A stretch of 64,000 nt of DNA, from the NCBI RefSeq assembly GCF_025753815.1, contig NZ_JAOWRF010000386.1:18795-82794 (forward strand), written 5' to 3'. Numbering within the stretch: the first letter of the stretch is position 1; each line of letters starts with the position of its first letter. The DNA is from Plectonema radiosum NIES-515. GTDB lineage: Bacteria; Cyanobacteriota; Cyanobacteriia; Cyanobacteriales; Nostocaceae. Made by a program: the position numbers and the translations under genes. Positions 24,444 to 33,060 of the stretch are shown here, piece after piece. The notes below the pieces were generated by a model. It was not told the origin of the DNA and did not search any database. It saw only the letters and a program-made list of their open reading frames with translations.

Positions 24444-24534
24444 TTTACAGCTTCCTTTATTGAAGTAAATTTTTCACTTCCTTGCCGCAATCGCGGCTTT
24501 CACATCCATTTCCAGACAATTTCCAATTTCAAAC

Positions 24535-24756
24535 CTATTTTTTTAGATGAACCGGAATTTTATTTGATTTCTTCTGTTTCCTATGGATGAGAGGAAATAA
24601 GAGATAGTTAACTATTCCTAGAGCGGCCAGTCCAGTAGAAGTAGTTGACAAGATGTATAGTTTTTGCAGAGGCGAATTTATAGGAGAATACTGTTGTAAG
24701 GAAAGCCAATTAGCTAACAGATGATAGCTATCGCACAGTCTTGAGACTCTCGACAC
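24535..24756 (-). CDS. Possible small membrane protein overlapping the hlyD 3' end
   Basis: A 73-aa frame starts inside the last codons of the HlyD-like gene in another frame and has one hydrophobic segment (LAALGIVNYLLFPLI) followed by a basic end (HRKQKKSNKIPVHLKK). No family recognised and no clear ribosome-binding site. It could be a genuine overlapping gene of the secretion operon or chance. Confidence 0.3.
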   Translation of the reverse strand: MSRVSRLCDSYHLLANWLSLQQYSPINSPLQKLYILSTTSTGLAALGIVNYLLFPLIHRKQKKSNKIPVHLKK

Positions 24757-26365
24757 TTGAACTAAACATATCTGTAAATATCGACATCACCGTGCGTGAG
24801 CGAATCTTAATATTCGTACTTACTCCCATCCCCGACTGTAACGATATATTCCTTCCTGAAACCAACAACTGCTGAGTTTCAAGTTCCACCTTTGCAGGGA
24901 ACCTGTAAAATGGATAAATCTGGTCTGGTGGTAGTGCATCCGAACCAATCCACACGAGTTTACCCTTAATATCGCCAAATTCACTAAACGGGAACGAATC
25001 GATACGCACATCAACCGTCATCCCCTCTTTCACAAACCCGATATCCTTGTTGGTGATGTAGACTTTGGCTACAAGTTTGTCACTGGGAACCACTTTCAAG
25101 ATGGGTTCGCTTGATGTGACAACAAACCCCGGTGTGTGTGCTTTTAATTCAAAAATTGTACCATTAGCAGGCGCTTTTATTTCCTGATATTTCAGGTTCA
25201 TTTTGGCTTGACTAATTTGACTATCCGTCTCGGCTATTTTTTTATTATTTTCGACTATCCCTTTAGTAAATTGCGAGTCAATTTCAGCAATCTTCTTATT
25301 ATTTTCTGCTATAGTATTAAGCCAATCCCTACGTGAGACAGCTACAGTCGAATGCAACTTAGCAATTCCTTCTGCTATAGAAGCTCTTAAACGTGCTTTT
25401 TCTTGCGTAAGTTGGTCAATTTCACTTTGGGCATTTCTTACTTCCTCTTGTTGTTTGAAGTATTGAATTTTGGAAATACCCCCATCTTTCATTAAAGGGG
25501 TAATATTATCCAATATACCCTGATTCATCTTTAAGGTATCTTTGGTACTGACAAGTTTAATATCGGTTTGCTGAAATTGTCGTTTTAATTGGTCGATTTG
25601 TGAAGTTGCAGCTGCTACTCGTGCAGACAATTCCACTTGATTGGACGAAACACGTTCTCGTTGTTCTAACGTTAATTTACTAGCACTGCTACTACCATCT
25701 AGCTGGGTACGGTATACCTGATTTTCTGCTATTAGTGTAGCCCGACTTCTAGTTAAATCAAGTATCTCAGTTGGAATTTTTAATTTTGTGACATCAACAG
25801 AAGTGCTACCTTTTAATTCAGACTGATAAAACTGGTTTTCTTGAACTAACGAAGCACGAATTTTCTGCAAGGATTGCATCTGTGCAATGCTCGTTGTATT
25901 ATCAAGTGTAAGCAAGGGTTCTCCAAGATGAACTTGCTTGCCATCAATAACAAATATTTGTTTAACTACCCCACCCACAGGTGCTTGTACATCTAGTGTT
26001 GCACCACTAGCTTCCAATTTACCAGTAGCAGATACGGCTTCTTCAATTAAGGCTAAATTTGCCCAAATTACAGTACCAGTAGTTACTGCCATCAAACTCC
26101 ACAGGATTGCTCTTGACCATTTTCTTGGTTGTTTTAATATTACTGGTTGGTCAAATTTAGGAATGTAACGTGGTGCAGTATTGGGTGGTTTGGGTTGAAT
26201 CTCGGATGCTGGGGTTGATAGTTGTTCTAATTGTTGGATGGAAACCAACGAGGGTATTGACGAATGTGCGTTACCATTACCACTAGTATTATTCTTGTTA
26301 GTATCATTACCATTGTGTGAAGATTTCCCGTTTCCATTTGTACCGTTACCATTATCAGTATTCAT
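24728..26365 (-). CDS. HlyD-family membrane fusion protein of a type I secretion system
   Basis: 545 aa from ATG 26365; the longer frame to 26440 begins in IS630 end sequence and is rejected. An N/G/S-rich cytoplasmic head (1-35) precedes one transmembrane helix (about 85-105, AILWSLMAVTTGTVIWANLAL). A split lipoyl/barrel-sandwich domain (VQAPVGGVVKQIFV; IKAPANGTIFEL) flanks a long coiled-coil hairpin (about 150-390, Q/E/K heptads). The adaptor links the inner-membrane ABC exporter to an outer-membrane TolC-like protein, which is not in this window. An IS630 insertion lies 30 bp upstream of the start and separates it from the exporter gene. Confidence 0.9.
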   Translation of the reverse strand: MNTDNGNGTNGNGKSSHNGNDTNKNNTSGNGNAHSSIPSLVSIQQLEQLSTPASEIQPKPPNTAPRYIPKFDQPVILKQPRKWSRAILWSLMAVTTGTVIWANLALIEEAVSATGKLEASGATLDVQAPVGGVVKQIFVIDGKQVHLGEPLLTLDNTTSIAQMQSLQKIRASLVQENQFYQSELKGSTSVDVTKLKIPTEILDLTRSRATLIAENQVYRTQLDGSSSASKLTLEQRERVSSNQVELSARVAAATSQIDQLKRQFQQTDIKLVSTKDTLKMNQGILDNITPLMKDGGISKIQYFKQQEEVRNAQSEIDQLTQEKARLRASIAEGIAKLHSTVAVSRRDWLNTIAENNKKIAEIDSQFTKGIVENNKKIAETDSQISQAKMNLKYQEIKAPANGTIFELKAHTPGFVVTSSEPILKVVPSDKLVAKVYITNKDIGFVKEGMTVDVRIDSFPFSEFGDIKGKLVWIGSDALPPDQIYPFYRFPAKVELETQQLLVSGRNISLQSGMGVSTNIKIRSRTVMSIFTDMFSSSVESLKTVR

Positions 26366-26394
26366 AATTAGTTTGTATTGAGTTTGAGCGAGCT

Positions 26395-27413
26395 TACAGC
26401 ACTTCCGGCTATTATGAGGTACAGTAGCAGCAACTAGCAAACCAGTTTCTTAAATGTTGAGGATTTATTAAGTCGAGTGCAACTGAGATTAGTTTATCAA
26501 CCATTTGTGTTGTAGTTGGAGCAAAACTGCGTAAGAAATATTTGAGTTGTGACCACCATAACTCAATTGGATTAAAATCAGGAGAATATGAGGATAAACT
26601 TAGAACTGAGGCACCGACAGCTTCAATCATTGGCACAATTGAACCTCGTTTATGCGCGGATAAATTATCCATAACTACCACTGCTCCAGGCCATAACTGT
26701 GGCACTAAAAACTTCTCAAGAAATACTTCAAATGCGTTGCCATCCATTGAATCATTCATTGTCATTAATGCAACTACCTTATTAATACTAATGGCTCCAA
26801 TTACTGTAACCTTTGAACCTCGGTAGAAGGGGTTTGCTGAGTAAGCTCTTGTTCCCATTTGTGAACGGGCATGAGTCCTTGTTAAGCCAAGTAGGATACC
26901 AGTTTCGTCCAGAAATACTAAATTTTCTGGCTCTATATTTTTGACCTGCTCCCAATAATCTAATCTTAAATTCAGGACTCTTTCTGTTCCTGCTTGGGTA
27001 CTCCGCGTTGTTTTTTTTTACGATTTAATCCTAATTTATGTAATGCAGAACACATTGCACTTTGACCTACCCAATTACCAGTTTTATCTGCAAATAATTC
27101 ACACAACTCTATCAATGTTGCATCTGGATATGCTTCAACTAATTCTCTTAAATCTATGTCCGCATTTGTCAGATGACTAAATTGTGGTTTTCCTTGCGGC
27201 TTGGGTTGTAAATTTCCATCAAGTTTTTGTTGTTTTACAAGCTTTTGCACTAAACTCTTTGAGACGGAAAATATATTAGCTACTTTCCTGATTGAAATGT
27301 TTTTCTGAACATGTGCTGCAACTATTTTTTCTCGAAGATCGACAGAGTATGACTTCATTTAAAAGTATTTATATTTTAATCTAGTGTACCTCATTACAGA
27401 TGGAAGTGCTGTA
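26395..27413 (-). mobile_element. IS630-family insertion sequence, complete
   Basis: Imperfect 29-bp terminal inverted repeats at 26395-26423 and 27385-27413 (TACAGCACTTCC...ATGAGGTACA) differ at about five positions. TA at both outer ends fits the TA target of IS630/Tc1 elements. The single transposase gene spans nearly the whole element in two frames joined by an A9 slippery run. The element is about 1.02 kb and lies between the ABC exporter and hlyD genes of one operon. Confidence 0.9.
26412..27358 (-). CDS. IS630-family transposase made by -1 frameshift
   Basis: Frame 0 (27358-26972, 128 aa) holds the N-terminal HTH (VDLREKIVAAHVQKNISIRK; FSVSKSLVQKLVKQ). At A9 (minus strand of 27011-27019) a -1 shift changes NRKKKQRG to NRKKKTTRSTQAGTERVLNL. 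It then continues as LVFLDETG with the first DDE aspartate, VVVMDNLSAHK with the second, and NPIELWWSQLK with the glutamate, ending at 26412. Both halves and all catalytic residues are intact, so I read it as programmed frameshifting rather than decay. The second frame read alone from ATG 26858 would lack the first D. Confidence 0.85.
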
Positions 27414-27799
27414 ACGTGGTTAGTAGTTATAAATAAAATGAATGAACTTGGTGGGAGGTGATTAACTTTTTTAGTTGGGTGATTAGTCGTTAATTATTGG
27501 TTATTGGTTTTTATTGGTACTTCGTTTAGTTGTACATTATTGTTTATTTATTGGTTGTTAATTATTGGTTGTTATTGGTTTTTATTGGTACTTCGTTTAG
27601 TTGTACATTATTGTTTATTGGTTGGTTGTTAATTTAGTTATTGGTTGTTGATAGTTATTTGTCGGTTTTGGTATGACGGTACTTGGTTATTGTTTGTCGG
27701 AGTAGAACTAATCATAATTTGGTTAATTATTAGTTATTGATTATTGGTTGTTGGTTGTTATTAAAAGAAGCTCAAGATGCGTGAAATCAACCGTTTGTC
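27414..27799. other. AT-rich repetitive intergenic segment
   Basis: About 385 bases rich in TTATTGGTTG-like units with no gene on either strand. It includes a 48-bp direct repeat (separate entry). It lies between the ABC exporter stop (27800) and the IS630 right end and may be an expanded operon spacer. Confidence 0.6.
27501..27619 (+). repeat. 48-bp direct repeat, period 71
   Basis: The stretch from TTATTGGTTTTTATTGGTAC to GTACATTATTGTTTATT occurs identically at 27501-27548 and 27572-27619, amid shorter TTATTGGTT repeats. It was likely produced by slippage or unequal recombination. Confidence 0.85.
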
Positions 27800-30760
27800 T
27801 CACCCAGAAGATGCCTCTTGCTGTTGGTAGAGACAGTAGTACAATCCCCTCATCCCCATCAATTCAGCATGAGTCCCTTGTTCCGTTACTTTCCCAGCAC
27901 TCATCATCAGAATCACATCAGCATTTTGAATTGTTGGCAATCTATGCGTGATAAACAATACTGTCCTTCCACGGAATGCTGCTGCCAGATTCAAACAAAC
28001 TTGCCTTTCTGTGGCATAATCTAAAGCACTGGTAGCTTCATCTAGAATCAAAAGTGGTGGATTTTGCAATACAGTCCGTGCGATCGCTATCCTTTGTCTT
28101 TGTCCCCCAGATAATGCTGAACCCCTTTCCCCAACTTTAGTTTCATAACCATTGGGCAGATTCATGATAAAATCGTGAGCGCAAGCAATATGAGCTGCTT
28201 CAACAATCTCTTCTGGTGTAGCATCCGGGCAAGTTAGAGCAATATTTTCTTGTACAGTGGTATCGAACAAGAGAGTATCTTGCAGTACCATACCAATTTG
28301 TTGACGCAGGGAATATAATTCGACTTTGCTAATGTCGTACCCGTCAATTAAGATGCGTCCTGCGTCAAGTTCGTATAGTCTGGGTAATAATTTAGTTAGG
28401 GTACTCTTACCAGCACCACTTTGTCCCACAACTCCCACAAACGTACCTTTAGGGATGTCAAGATGAACGTTATTAAGTTGGGGGTTGGGAGATTTACCAA
28501 AGCTGAAGGTAACGTTATCATATTTGACTGTTCCGTTAATAGCTGGCATTGGTATATTATTACGACCAGCAATTTCGCTTTCTTGGGGAGTATCCAGAAT
28601 ATCTGCAAGACGTTCTAAAGATAAAGCCGTTTCTTGGAAGTTCTGCCACAGTTGAATTAATCGCAGTAGGGGACTGGTAACGTAACCTGCTATAATCCTG
28701 AAAGCGATTAATTGTCCTAATGTGATTTCTTGTTTCAATACTAGATATGCACCAACCCACAATAAAAGTAAACTCGATAGTTTGTTGAGGAAGTTGCTTA
28801 TTGAACTAGCTGTGTTGGAAGTGAGTACGTTCTCAAAGCTTGCACTAATATATTTACCGTAGCGTGTTTGCCATTGCCATCGGGAATTAAGTTCGATATT
28901 TTGTGCTTTGACTGTTTGTATTCCAGAAACTACTTCTACCAGATATGATTGAGTTTCAGCATTTCTTTCAGCTTTGGTTCTAGTTTGATTGCGAATAATT
29001 GGGGCAAATATAAATGTAAGTAGCGCAAATAATGGTATAGTTGCCAGTGCTACAATTGTTAATAGCCAACTGTAGAAGACCATCACCGCGATGTAGATAA
29101 CCGAAAAGATGGCATCTAGCACTACAGTTAAGGCAGTACCTGTAAGGAAAGAGCGAATATTTTCAAGTTCGTTTATCCGACTTGAGATTTCACCGACAGG
29201 ACGCTTTTCAAAGTAGCGTAGTGGTAATCTGAGTAGGTGGTCGATTACTTCTGAGCCTAAACTTAAATCAATCCGGTTGGTGGTATCGACAAACAAGTTG
29301 GTACGCAACCAAGTAATAACACCCTCGATGATAGCCATTACAATTAACAGGCTACCCAACACGTTAAGGGTATTGATGCCATTTTGAATAATGACTTTAT
29401 CAATAATTACTTGAGTAATGAGGGGATTAGCTAACCCTAATAGTTGTACAAATAATGAAGCGATAAATACTTCAATTAAAACTGTCTTATGTTTCTTGAT
29501 AGCTGGGAGAAACCAAGATAATCCAAACCGCTTTTTGGGTGTTTCTTTAGTGGGTTGCAGAAGTAAGACTTGTCCGGATTCTCCCCAAGCTTCAACAAAA
29601 TCGGCTGGCTTTTTACGGGTAATTCCCTGTTCGGGGATAGCAAAAACTAGTTCTTGTTCTGTGGCAAAGTAAATAATTGCAAAACTATCCAGCCAAGGTA
29701 GTAAAATAGGAGTTGGTAGCTTGGATATAGCGAAGGAAGGAATGTTGACTAGTTGCGACTTTAAACCCATCAACTCAGCAACACCACCGCAGAGTTCTAT
29801 GGAGATTTTACCAGTGCGCTGGTAGTTGTTAACTAATGCTCGCTTCAATACATCACGTTTCCACGGCATTCCCCAGAGTTGACTGAGCATTTGGAAGCAC
29901 GCTAAACTAGCATCTACTGGTCCTCGTCCGTGAACGTAGGGATATTTGACTTGTTGTGCGTTGTTGCTTTCGGATGGTGCTTCTGGTTTTAGGGGTGCAA
30001 ATGGGACGTTTTCCCAAGGATTTGCTTGAATCGAAATATCGGATTCGGTTGTGGTTACTGATTGGGAAAATGATAATGTAGGGTTGGATAAGCCAATGAG
30101 ACGAATTCCCTTTCCCGTTGCTTGAATATTACCCGCATCGGTTGGGTTGATGGCATTTCCCACCTGGTAATTATCACAAGTGCTGCTAACTAACCATAGC
30201 AGATTCGGATCTAGTTGTTGAAGTGGCGTTTTACCTGGTGGTAAGTTGAGTACAGTTGCGTGGTGAAGAGATGCTAGAGCTAAAGATTTTAAATTATCTA
30301 CAACTTTACCCCGACGTTCTAATTCTGCACCCAATAGGTCGTATATTTCAATTAAACTGCATTTGTTGCAAAATGCATTTTTCAGGATTGGTTCAAATTC
30401 AAGCAGTGCGAGAAAATCTGCTGCTTTAAGTGTAAGACAGATTGACTCGGTGGATGCGATCGCTGTTTCACTCAATACTCCACGTACAATGGAAGCAGCA
30501 CCGATAATCGCTCCTGGTTCTAGTAATTCCAATGTTTCTGGAGCATCTGCACTTCTTGAATATCCCAGCAATCTTGCTTTGCCTTGAAAGAGAATGTTAA
30601 CTCTTGCTGGTAGGGTTTCTCGTGCCAGAATTGCTTGTCCCATTCTATAACGCAATGGTTCGAGTTTTGCGGCGATGCGCTCGATTGAAGTGGGGTCAAG
30701 TCTGTCAAAGGGTGGAATCAAAGCTAGGAACTCTACAATGGTGGTAGTGCTTTCTATCAT
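27800..30760 (-). CDS. Type I secretion ABC exporter with N-terminal cyclic-nucleotide-binding-like and degenerate C39-like domains
   Basis: 986 aa. Residues ~10-135 form a cNMP-binding-like barrel (FDRLDPTSIERIAAKLEPLRY ... LLEPGAIIGAASIV). Residues ~285-420 form a peptidase C39-like domain in which the catalytic Cys site reads RGPVDASLACF instead of DCG-x-AC, so it is probably a non-cleaving substrate-docking domain. ABC membrane segments follow (~430-700). The nucleotide-binding domain has Walker A GQSGAGKST, signature LSGGQRQRIAIA, Walker B LLILDEAT and the H-loop FITHRL. It overlaps the upstream parvulin gene by ATGA. It exports a large protein, likely with HlyD; the substrate is unknown, and the neighbouring giant YD-repeat proteins are a tempting but untested guess. 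Confidence 0.92.
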   Translation of the reverse strand: MIESTTTIVEFLALIPPFDRLDPTSIERIAAKLEPLRYRMGQAILARETLPARVNILFQGKARLLGYSRSADAPETLELLEPGAIIGAASIVRGVLSETAIASTESICLTLKAADFLALLEFEPILKNAFCNKCSLIEIYDLLGAELERRGKVVDNLKSLALASLHHATVLNLPPGKTPLQQLDPNLLWLVSSTCDNYQVGNAINPTDAGNIQATGKGIRLIGLSNPTLSFSQSVTTTESDISIQANPWENVPFAPLKPEAPSESNNAQQVKYPYVHGRGPVDASLACFQMLSQLWGMPWKRDVLKRALVNNYQRTGKISIELCGGVAELMGLKSQLVNIPSFAISKLPTPILLPWLDSFAIIYFATEQELVFAIPEQGITRKKPADFVEAWGESGQVLLLQPTKETPKKRFGLSWFLPAIKKHKTVLIEVFIASLFVQLLGLANPLITQVIIDKVIIQNGINTLNVLGSLLIVMAIIEGVITWLRTNLFVDTTNRIDLSLGSEVIDHLLRLPLRYFEKRPVGEISSRINELENIRSFLTGTALTVVLDAIFSVIYIAVMVFYSWLLTIVALATIPLFALLTFIFAPIIRNQTRTKAERNAETQSYLVEVVSGIQTVKAQNIELNSRWQWQTRYGKYISASFENVLTSNTASSISNFLNKLSSLLLLWVGAYLVLKQEITLGQLIAFRIIAGYVTSPLLRLIQLWQNFQETALSLERLADILDTPQESEIAGRNNIPMPAINGTVKYDNVTFSFGKSPNPQLNNVHLDIPKGTFVGVVGQSGAGKSTLTKLLPRLYELDAGRILIDGYDISKVELYSLRQQIGMVLQDTLLFDTTVQENIALTCPDATPEEIVEAAHIACAHDFIMNLPNGYETKVGERGSALSGGQRQRIAIARTVLQNPPLLILDEATSALDYATERQVCLNLAAAFRGRTVLFITHRLPTIQNADVILMMSAGKVTEQGTHAELMGMRGLYYCLYQQQEASSG

Positions 30761-31533
30761 TGCGTTACTAAAACTGGAGTAGATGCACTTGGGAGTAGGG
30801 AATTGTCGTTGGTGTTAAGTGAAATTGGTGATCTTTGTAGTTGTTCTGCTAACCATTGTTCAAATAAGTGATTTCGCAACATGGTGCGTGTAGTATCATC
30901 TAACTGTGCCGCAACTAATTTTTCAAACCGTATAATTACGTACCAATTCTCCAGCTTGATGGGTGTCCACAATTGCCCTGGTTGGGAGATGGAGAGTTTT
31001 TGTGCTATGTCTGGATGGGGTTGCGATATGGGAACGGGTCCGAGCAATCCTCCTGTTTGTGCTTCTTGTCCAAGGGAATATTCAAGAGCACAGTCAGCAA
31101 AGCTTTGTTCTCCTGCTTTGATGCGGAAGTATAGTTCTTGTGCTATTTCTGCGTCTTGGATGCGGAGGAGGGAGTAGACGACTTTATCGAGTTGGGGTTT
31201 GTATTGGAGGAAGAGTGATTCTAGTTTGTTTCCCCAATTTGCTATTTTAAATTTTTCTACTCGCAGTTCCCTTGTTGCGATCGCTTCAAATTGTACCTCT
31301 GTGATACACTGTTGTTGTAATGCTGCTTTTATGGCTGATTGTGTAGTAAGCTTGTTCTGTTGACAGAATTGCTCTATAGAGTTGGCTTTCTCTTGGGGAG
31401 TTAATTCGATAGGGGCAATGGCTTTATTAACGATTAATTCGCGTTGAAACTGTGACAATAGTTGATACTCTGCCAACAGGTGTGGTAACTCTGTGGCTGA
31501 TATTGTTTGGTTGCCAAGTTGGATGTGTGCCAT
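30757..31533 (-). CDS. PpiC/parvulin-type peptidyl-prolyl isomerase of the secretion operon
   Basis: 258 aa from ATG 31533 (M23 of a longer frame to 31599, whose N-terminus is not conserved-looking). A SurA-like N-terminal helical part is followed by the parvulin domain (LRIQDAEIAQELYFRIKAGEQSFADCALEYSLGQEAQTGG; GQLWTPIKLENWYVIIRFEKL). Such isomerases occur with HlyB/HlyD-type exporters in cyanobacteria and may help fold or present the substrate. The stop overlaps the exporter start (ATGA), indicating one operon. Confidence 0.88.
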   Translation of the reverse strand: MAHIQLGNQTISATELPHLLAEYQLLSQFQRELIVNKAIAPIELTPQEKANSIEQFCQQNKLTTQSAIKAALQQQCITEVQFEAIATRELRVEKFKIANWGNKLESLFLQYKPQLDKVVYSLLRIQDAEIAQELYFRIKAGEQSFADCALEYSLGQEAQTGGLLGPVPISQPHPDIAQKLSISQPGQLWTPIKLENWYVIIRFEKLVAAQLDDTTRTMLRNHLFEQWLAEQLQRSPISLNTNDNSLLPSASTPVLVTQ

Positions 31534-31708
31534 AGCAATAAACTTCGGTAGAAGACAGCAGCCTGAAATGTGCGAGTGTTGCTTTAAATACAAACTCACT
31601 GTTTAAGGATTGCTTAATATAATGAATACGGCAACCTTGAGGATACTTAAAAACAGTGCTATTTCTCAAAAGTGCGCTACGTGGGAATACGGTAGCACAG
31701 TGATGGTG

Positions 31709-31776
31709 ACTCAAAACATGAGTTTTTGAGAAATGCAGGACTGTCCGTCAGCTTGAAAAGCTATGTGTACTTCGAC
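31709..31776 (+). repeat. Double-hairpin element, copy 1
   Basis: CTCAAAA-CATGAG-TTTTTGAG (31710-31730) is followed by AGCTTGAAAAGCT (31750-31762) and GTGTACTTCGACT. A related copy at 41638-41706 keeps both hairpins with paired base changes (C-G to T-A in stem 1), so selection or shared origin for structure is likely. It could be a mobile-element end. Confidence 0.55.
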
Positions 31777-31869
31777 TCAATTTTACATCTGTAAATATTT
31801 CTACTAATAATCTGTCACACGTCTGTATTATAAAATCACCTTCAATAGTGGTGTCACACACGTTTACAG

Positions 31870-32330
31870 TAACCGGACAGTGACCAGACAGTTAATAAAA
31901 TGACCAGACAATATTAGTGTAGAAAACGCGCTGTATGACCAGACATGTTTGATAAAAACACTCATCAGTGCGTCGGAATGCCCGGACGATTTCTCGTACC
32001 AATTTTTCTTTCTAATTAGTTGTCTGGCTTTATTAATTTGACATGTCAAAATAGTATTTCGACCGACAGATAATTAAAGAAGTAAAATTTTTTTACCAAA
32101 AAACATATATATAAATTTTGGATAAAAATTTTCTAGCAGTAGAGTCTCTGTCGTCCGGTGTCTGGTTGAAGAGTCTTGTGATATGAATAATAGTGTACAG
32201 CAGACAGTTAATTATATTTGAATAACAAATTCCCATAAATATTAACATGTATGGCGAACTGTCTAGCGGACAGTGGTAATAAAACACTCCTCAAGATATT
32301 AAATATTAACCAGACAGTTGTAATTGTATA
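31870..32330. repeat. Cluster of CCAGACA/TGTCTG motifs, partly 20-bp tandem
   Basis: TGACCAGACAGTTAATAAAA (31881-31900) is directly followed by TGACCAGACAATATTAGTGT (31901-31920), and TGACCAGACATG recurs at 31936. Inverted copies include TTGTCTGGCTTTATTAATTT (near 32018) and GGTGTCTGGTT (about 32157). More direct copies are CAGCAGACAGTTAATTAT (about 32196), AGCGGACAGTGG (about 32268) and AACCAGACAGTTG (about 32311). About ten sites in 460 bp look like protein-binding sites. Related motifs precede the recombinase gene at 4.5 kb. Confidence 0.6.
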
Positions 32331-32441
32331 CCAAACTCTTTTACCCGACACATAAGGTGTAAATAGCTTTTTGGGCTGTTTGTGTACTACAAAAGCTGTG
32401 GGATTTGTGATGATGGGTTGAGGTACGAAACTCATCCTACG

Positions 32442-33060
32442 TGTAACGAACTGCAAATATCCGGAGATAAAACTGCAAACAAGGCGATTTTAAAACCACA
32501 TTAACTGCAAATAAGAGGGGTCTCAAAACCACATTATCTGCAAATAAAACCACATTAGCTGCAACCAAACCACATTAACTGCAAACAAACCATATTCGCT
32601 GCAAATAAGTACTGATTTACCGCAAATAGCCTGAAATTCATAGCCATAGCTATTTTGAGCTTTTTGGTTATAATTATCCTGAAAGTGTCTAAATTAAAGA
32701 TTTTTTGACCGTCCCACACTGTAAAAGTTTTTTTGTTTTAAGAGTGTTTGCCTGTTTAAGAAACAAGTTAGCGTGGCCGGAACGAAAAAAACCTTATTTA
32801 TAATTTAATTGAACGGATATTGTCTAAATTAAACCACATTAACCGGGCATAAGTGTTTGGTAAATTGGTTCGTATTTTCTGGACAGTTTTGATGTGAAAA
32901 ATTAAAAATTGACGACTGGTAAGGGTTTTAGGCTATTTGCACCTAATGTGGTTCAGAATGCAGATAATGTGGTTTTGAGACCCCCTCTATTTGCAGTTAA
33001 TGTGGTTTCTGTTAGCGGCTTGTTTGCAGTTTGAAGCGTTTATGTTTGCAGTTTCTTACA
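32442..33060. mobile_element. 619-bp non-autonomous element with ~107-bp inverted ends carrying repeated motifs
   Basis: The left end begins TGTAACGAACTGCAAATATC. The right end, read inward on the other strand, begins TGTAAGAAACTGCAAACATA. The arms stay alignable for about 107 bp, including a core (AACCACATTAACTGCAAATA, then GGGGTCTCAAAACCACATTA) that is almost identical. ACTGCAAAYA and AACCACATTA alternate several times per arm. Multiple sites per end and TGT...ACA termini recall Tn7/Mu-type transposon ends. No coding capacity and no clear target duplication. Confidence 0.7.

Larger units (their letters stand above)
31534..32441. other. Non-coding repeat-rich region
   Basis: No supported gene in about 900 bases. 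Contains the double-hairpin element at 31709-31776 and a field of CCAGACA/TGTCTG motifs (31870-32330). AT-rich spacers separate them. Short reading frames here have no recognisable motif. Confidence 0.5.

Noticed and set aside
26412..26858. Second half of the IS630 transposase as a separate gene from ATG 26858
   Set aside because: The first catalytic aspartate lies upstream in the frame reached by the A9 slippage, so it is better read as one frameshifted gene.
27420..27780. Possible CRISPR array because of repeated TTATTGG units
   Set aside because: Repeats are irregular, low-complexity and lack unique spacers of constant length; no cas genes nearby.
24800..31533. The type I secretion operon as the proven exporter of the giant Rhs-like proteins
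   Set aside because: Proximity only; the toxins end in variable nuclease, deaminase or transferase tips rather than a recognisable C-terminal secretion signal, and 1.5 kb of repeats separates the loci.
31427..31714. 95-aa minus-strand frame upstream of the parvulin gene
   Set aside because: It overlaps the parvulin start in another frame, has no motif and no ribosome-binding site.
32190..32330. Type V-K CAST transposon end (TGTACAG start near 32193)
   Set aside because: The TGTACA start and repeated sites are suggestive, but no tnsB, tnsC, tniQ or cas12k gene is present and the paired end cannot be identified.
4500..32340. A single 27-kb transposon bounded by the two TGTCTG motif fields
   Set aside because: Both fields also contain sites in the opposite orientation, no precise ends or target duplication are visible, and the interior carries several independent plasmid functions.
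32442..33060. Possible CRISPR array from repeated ACTGCAAAYA/AACCACATTA
   Set aside because: Units are short, variably spaced and arranged as inverted arms, which fits transposon ends instead.
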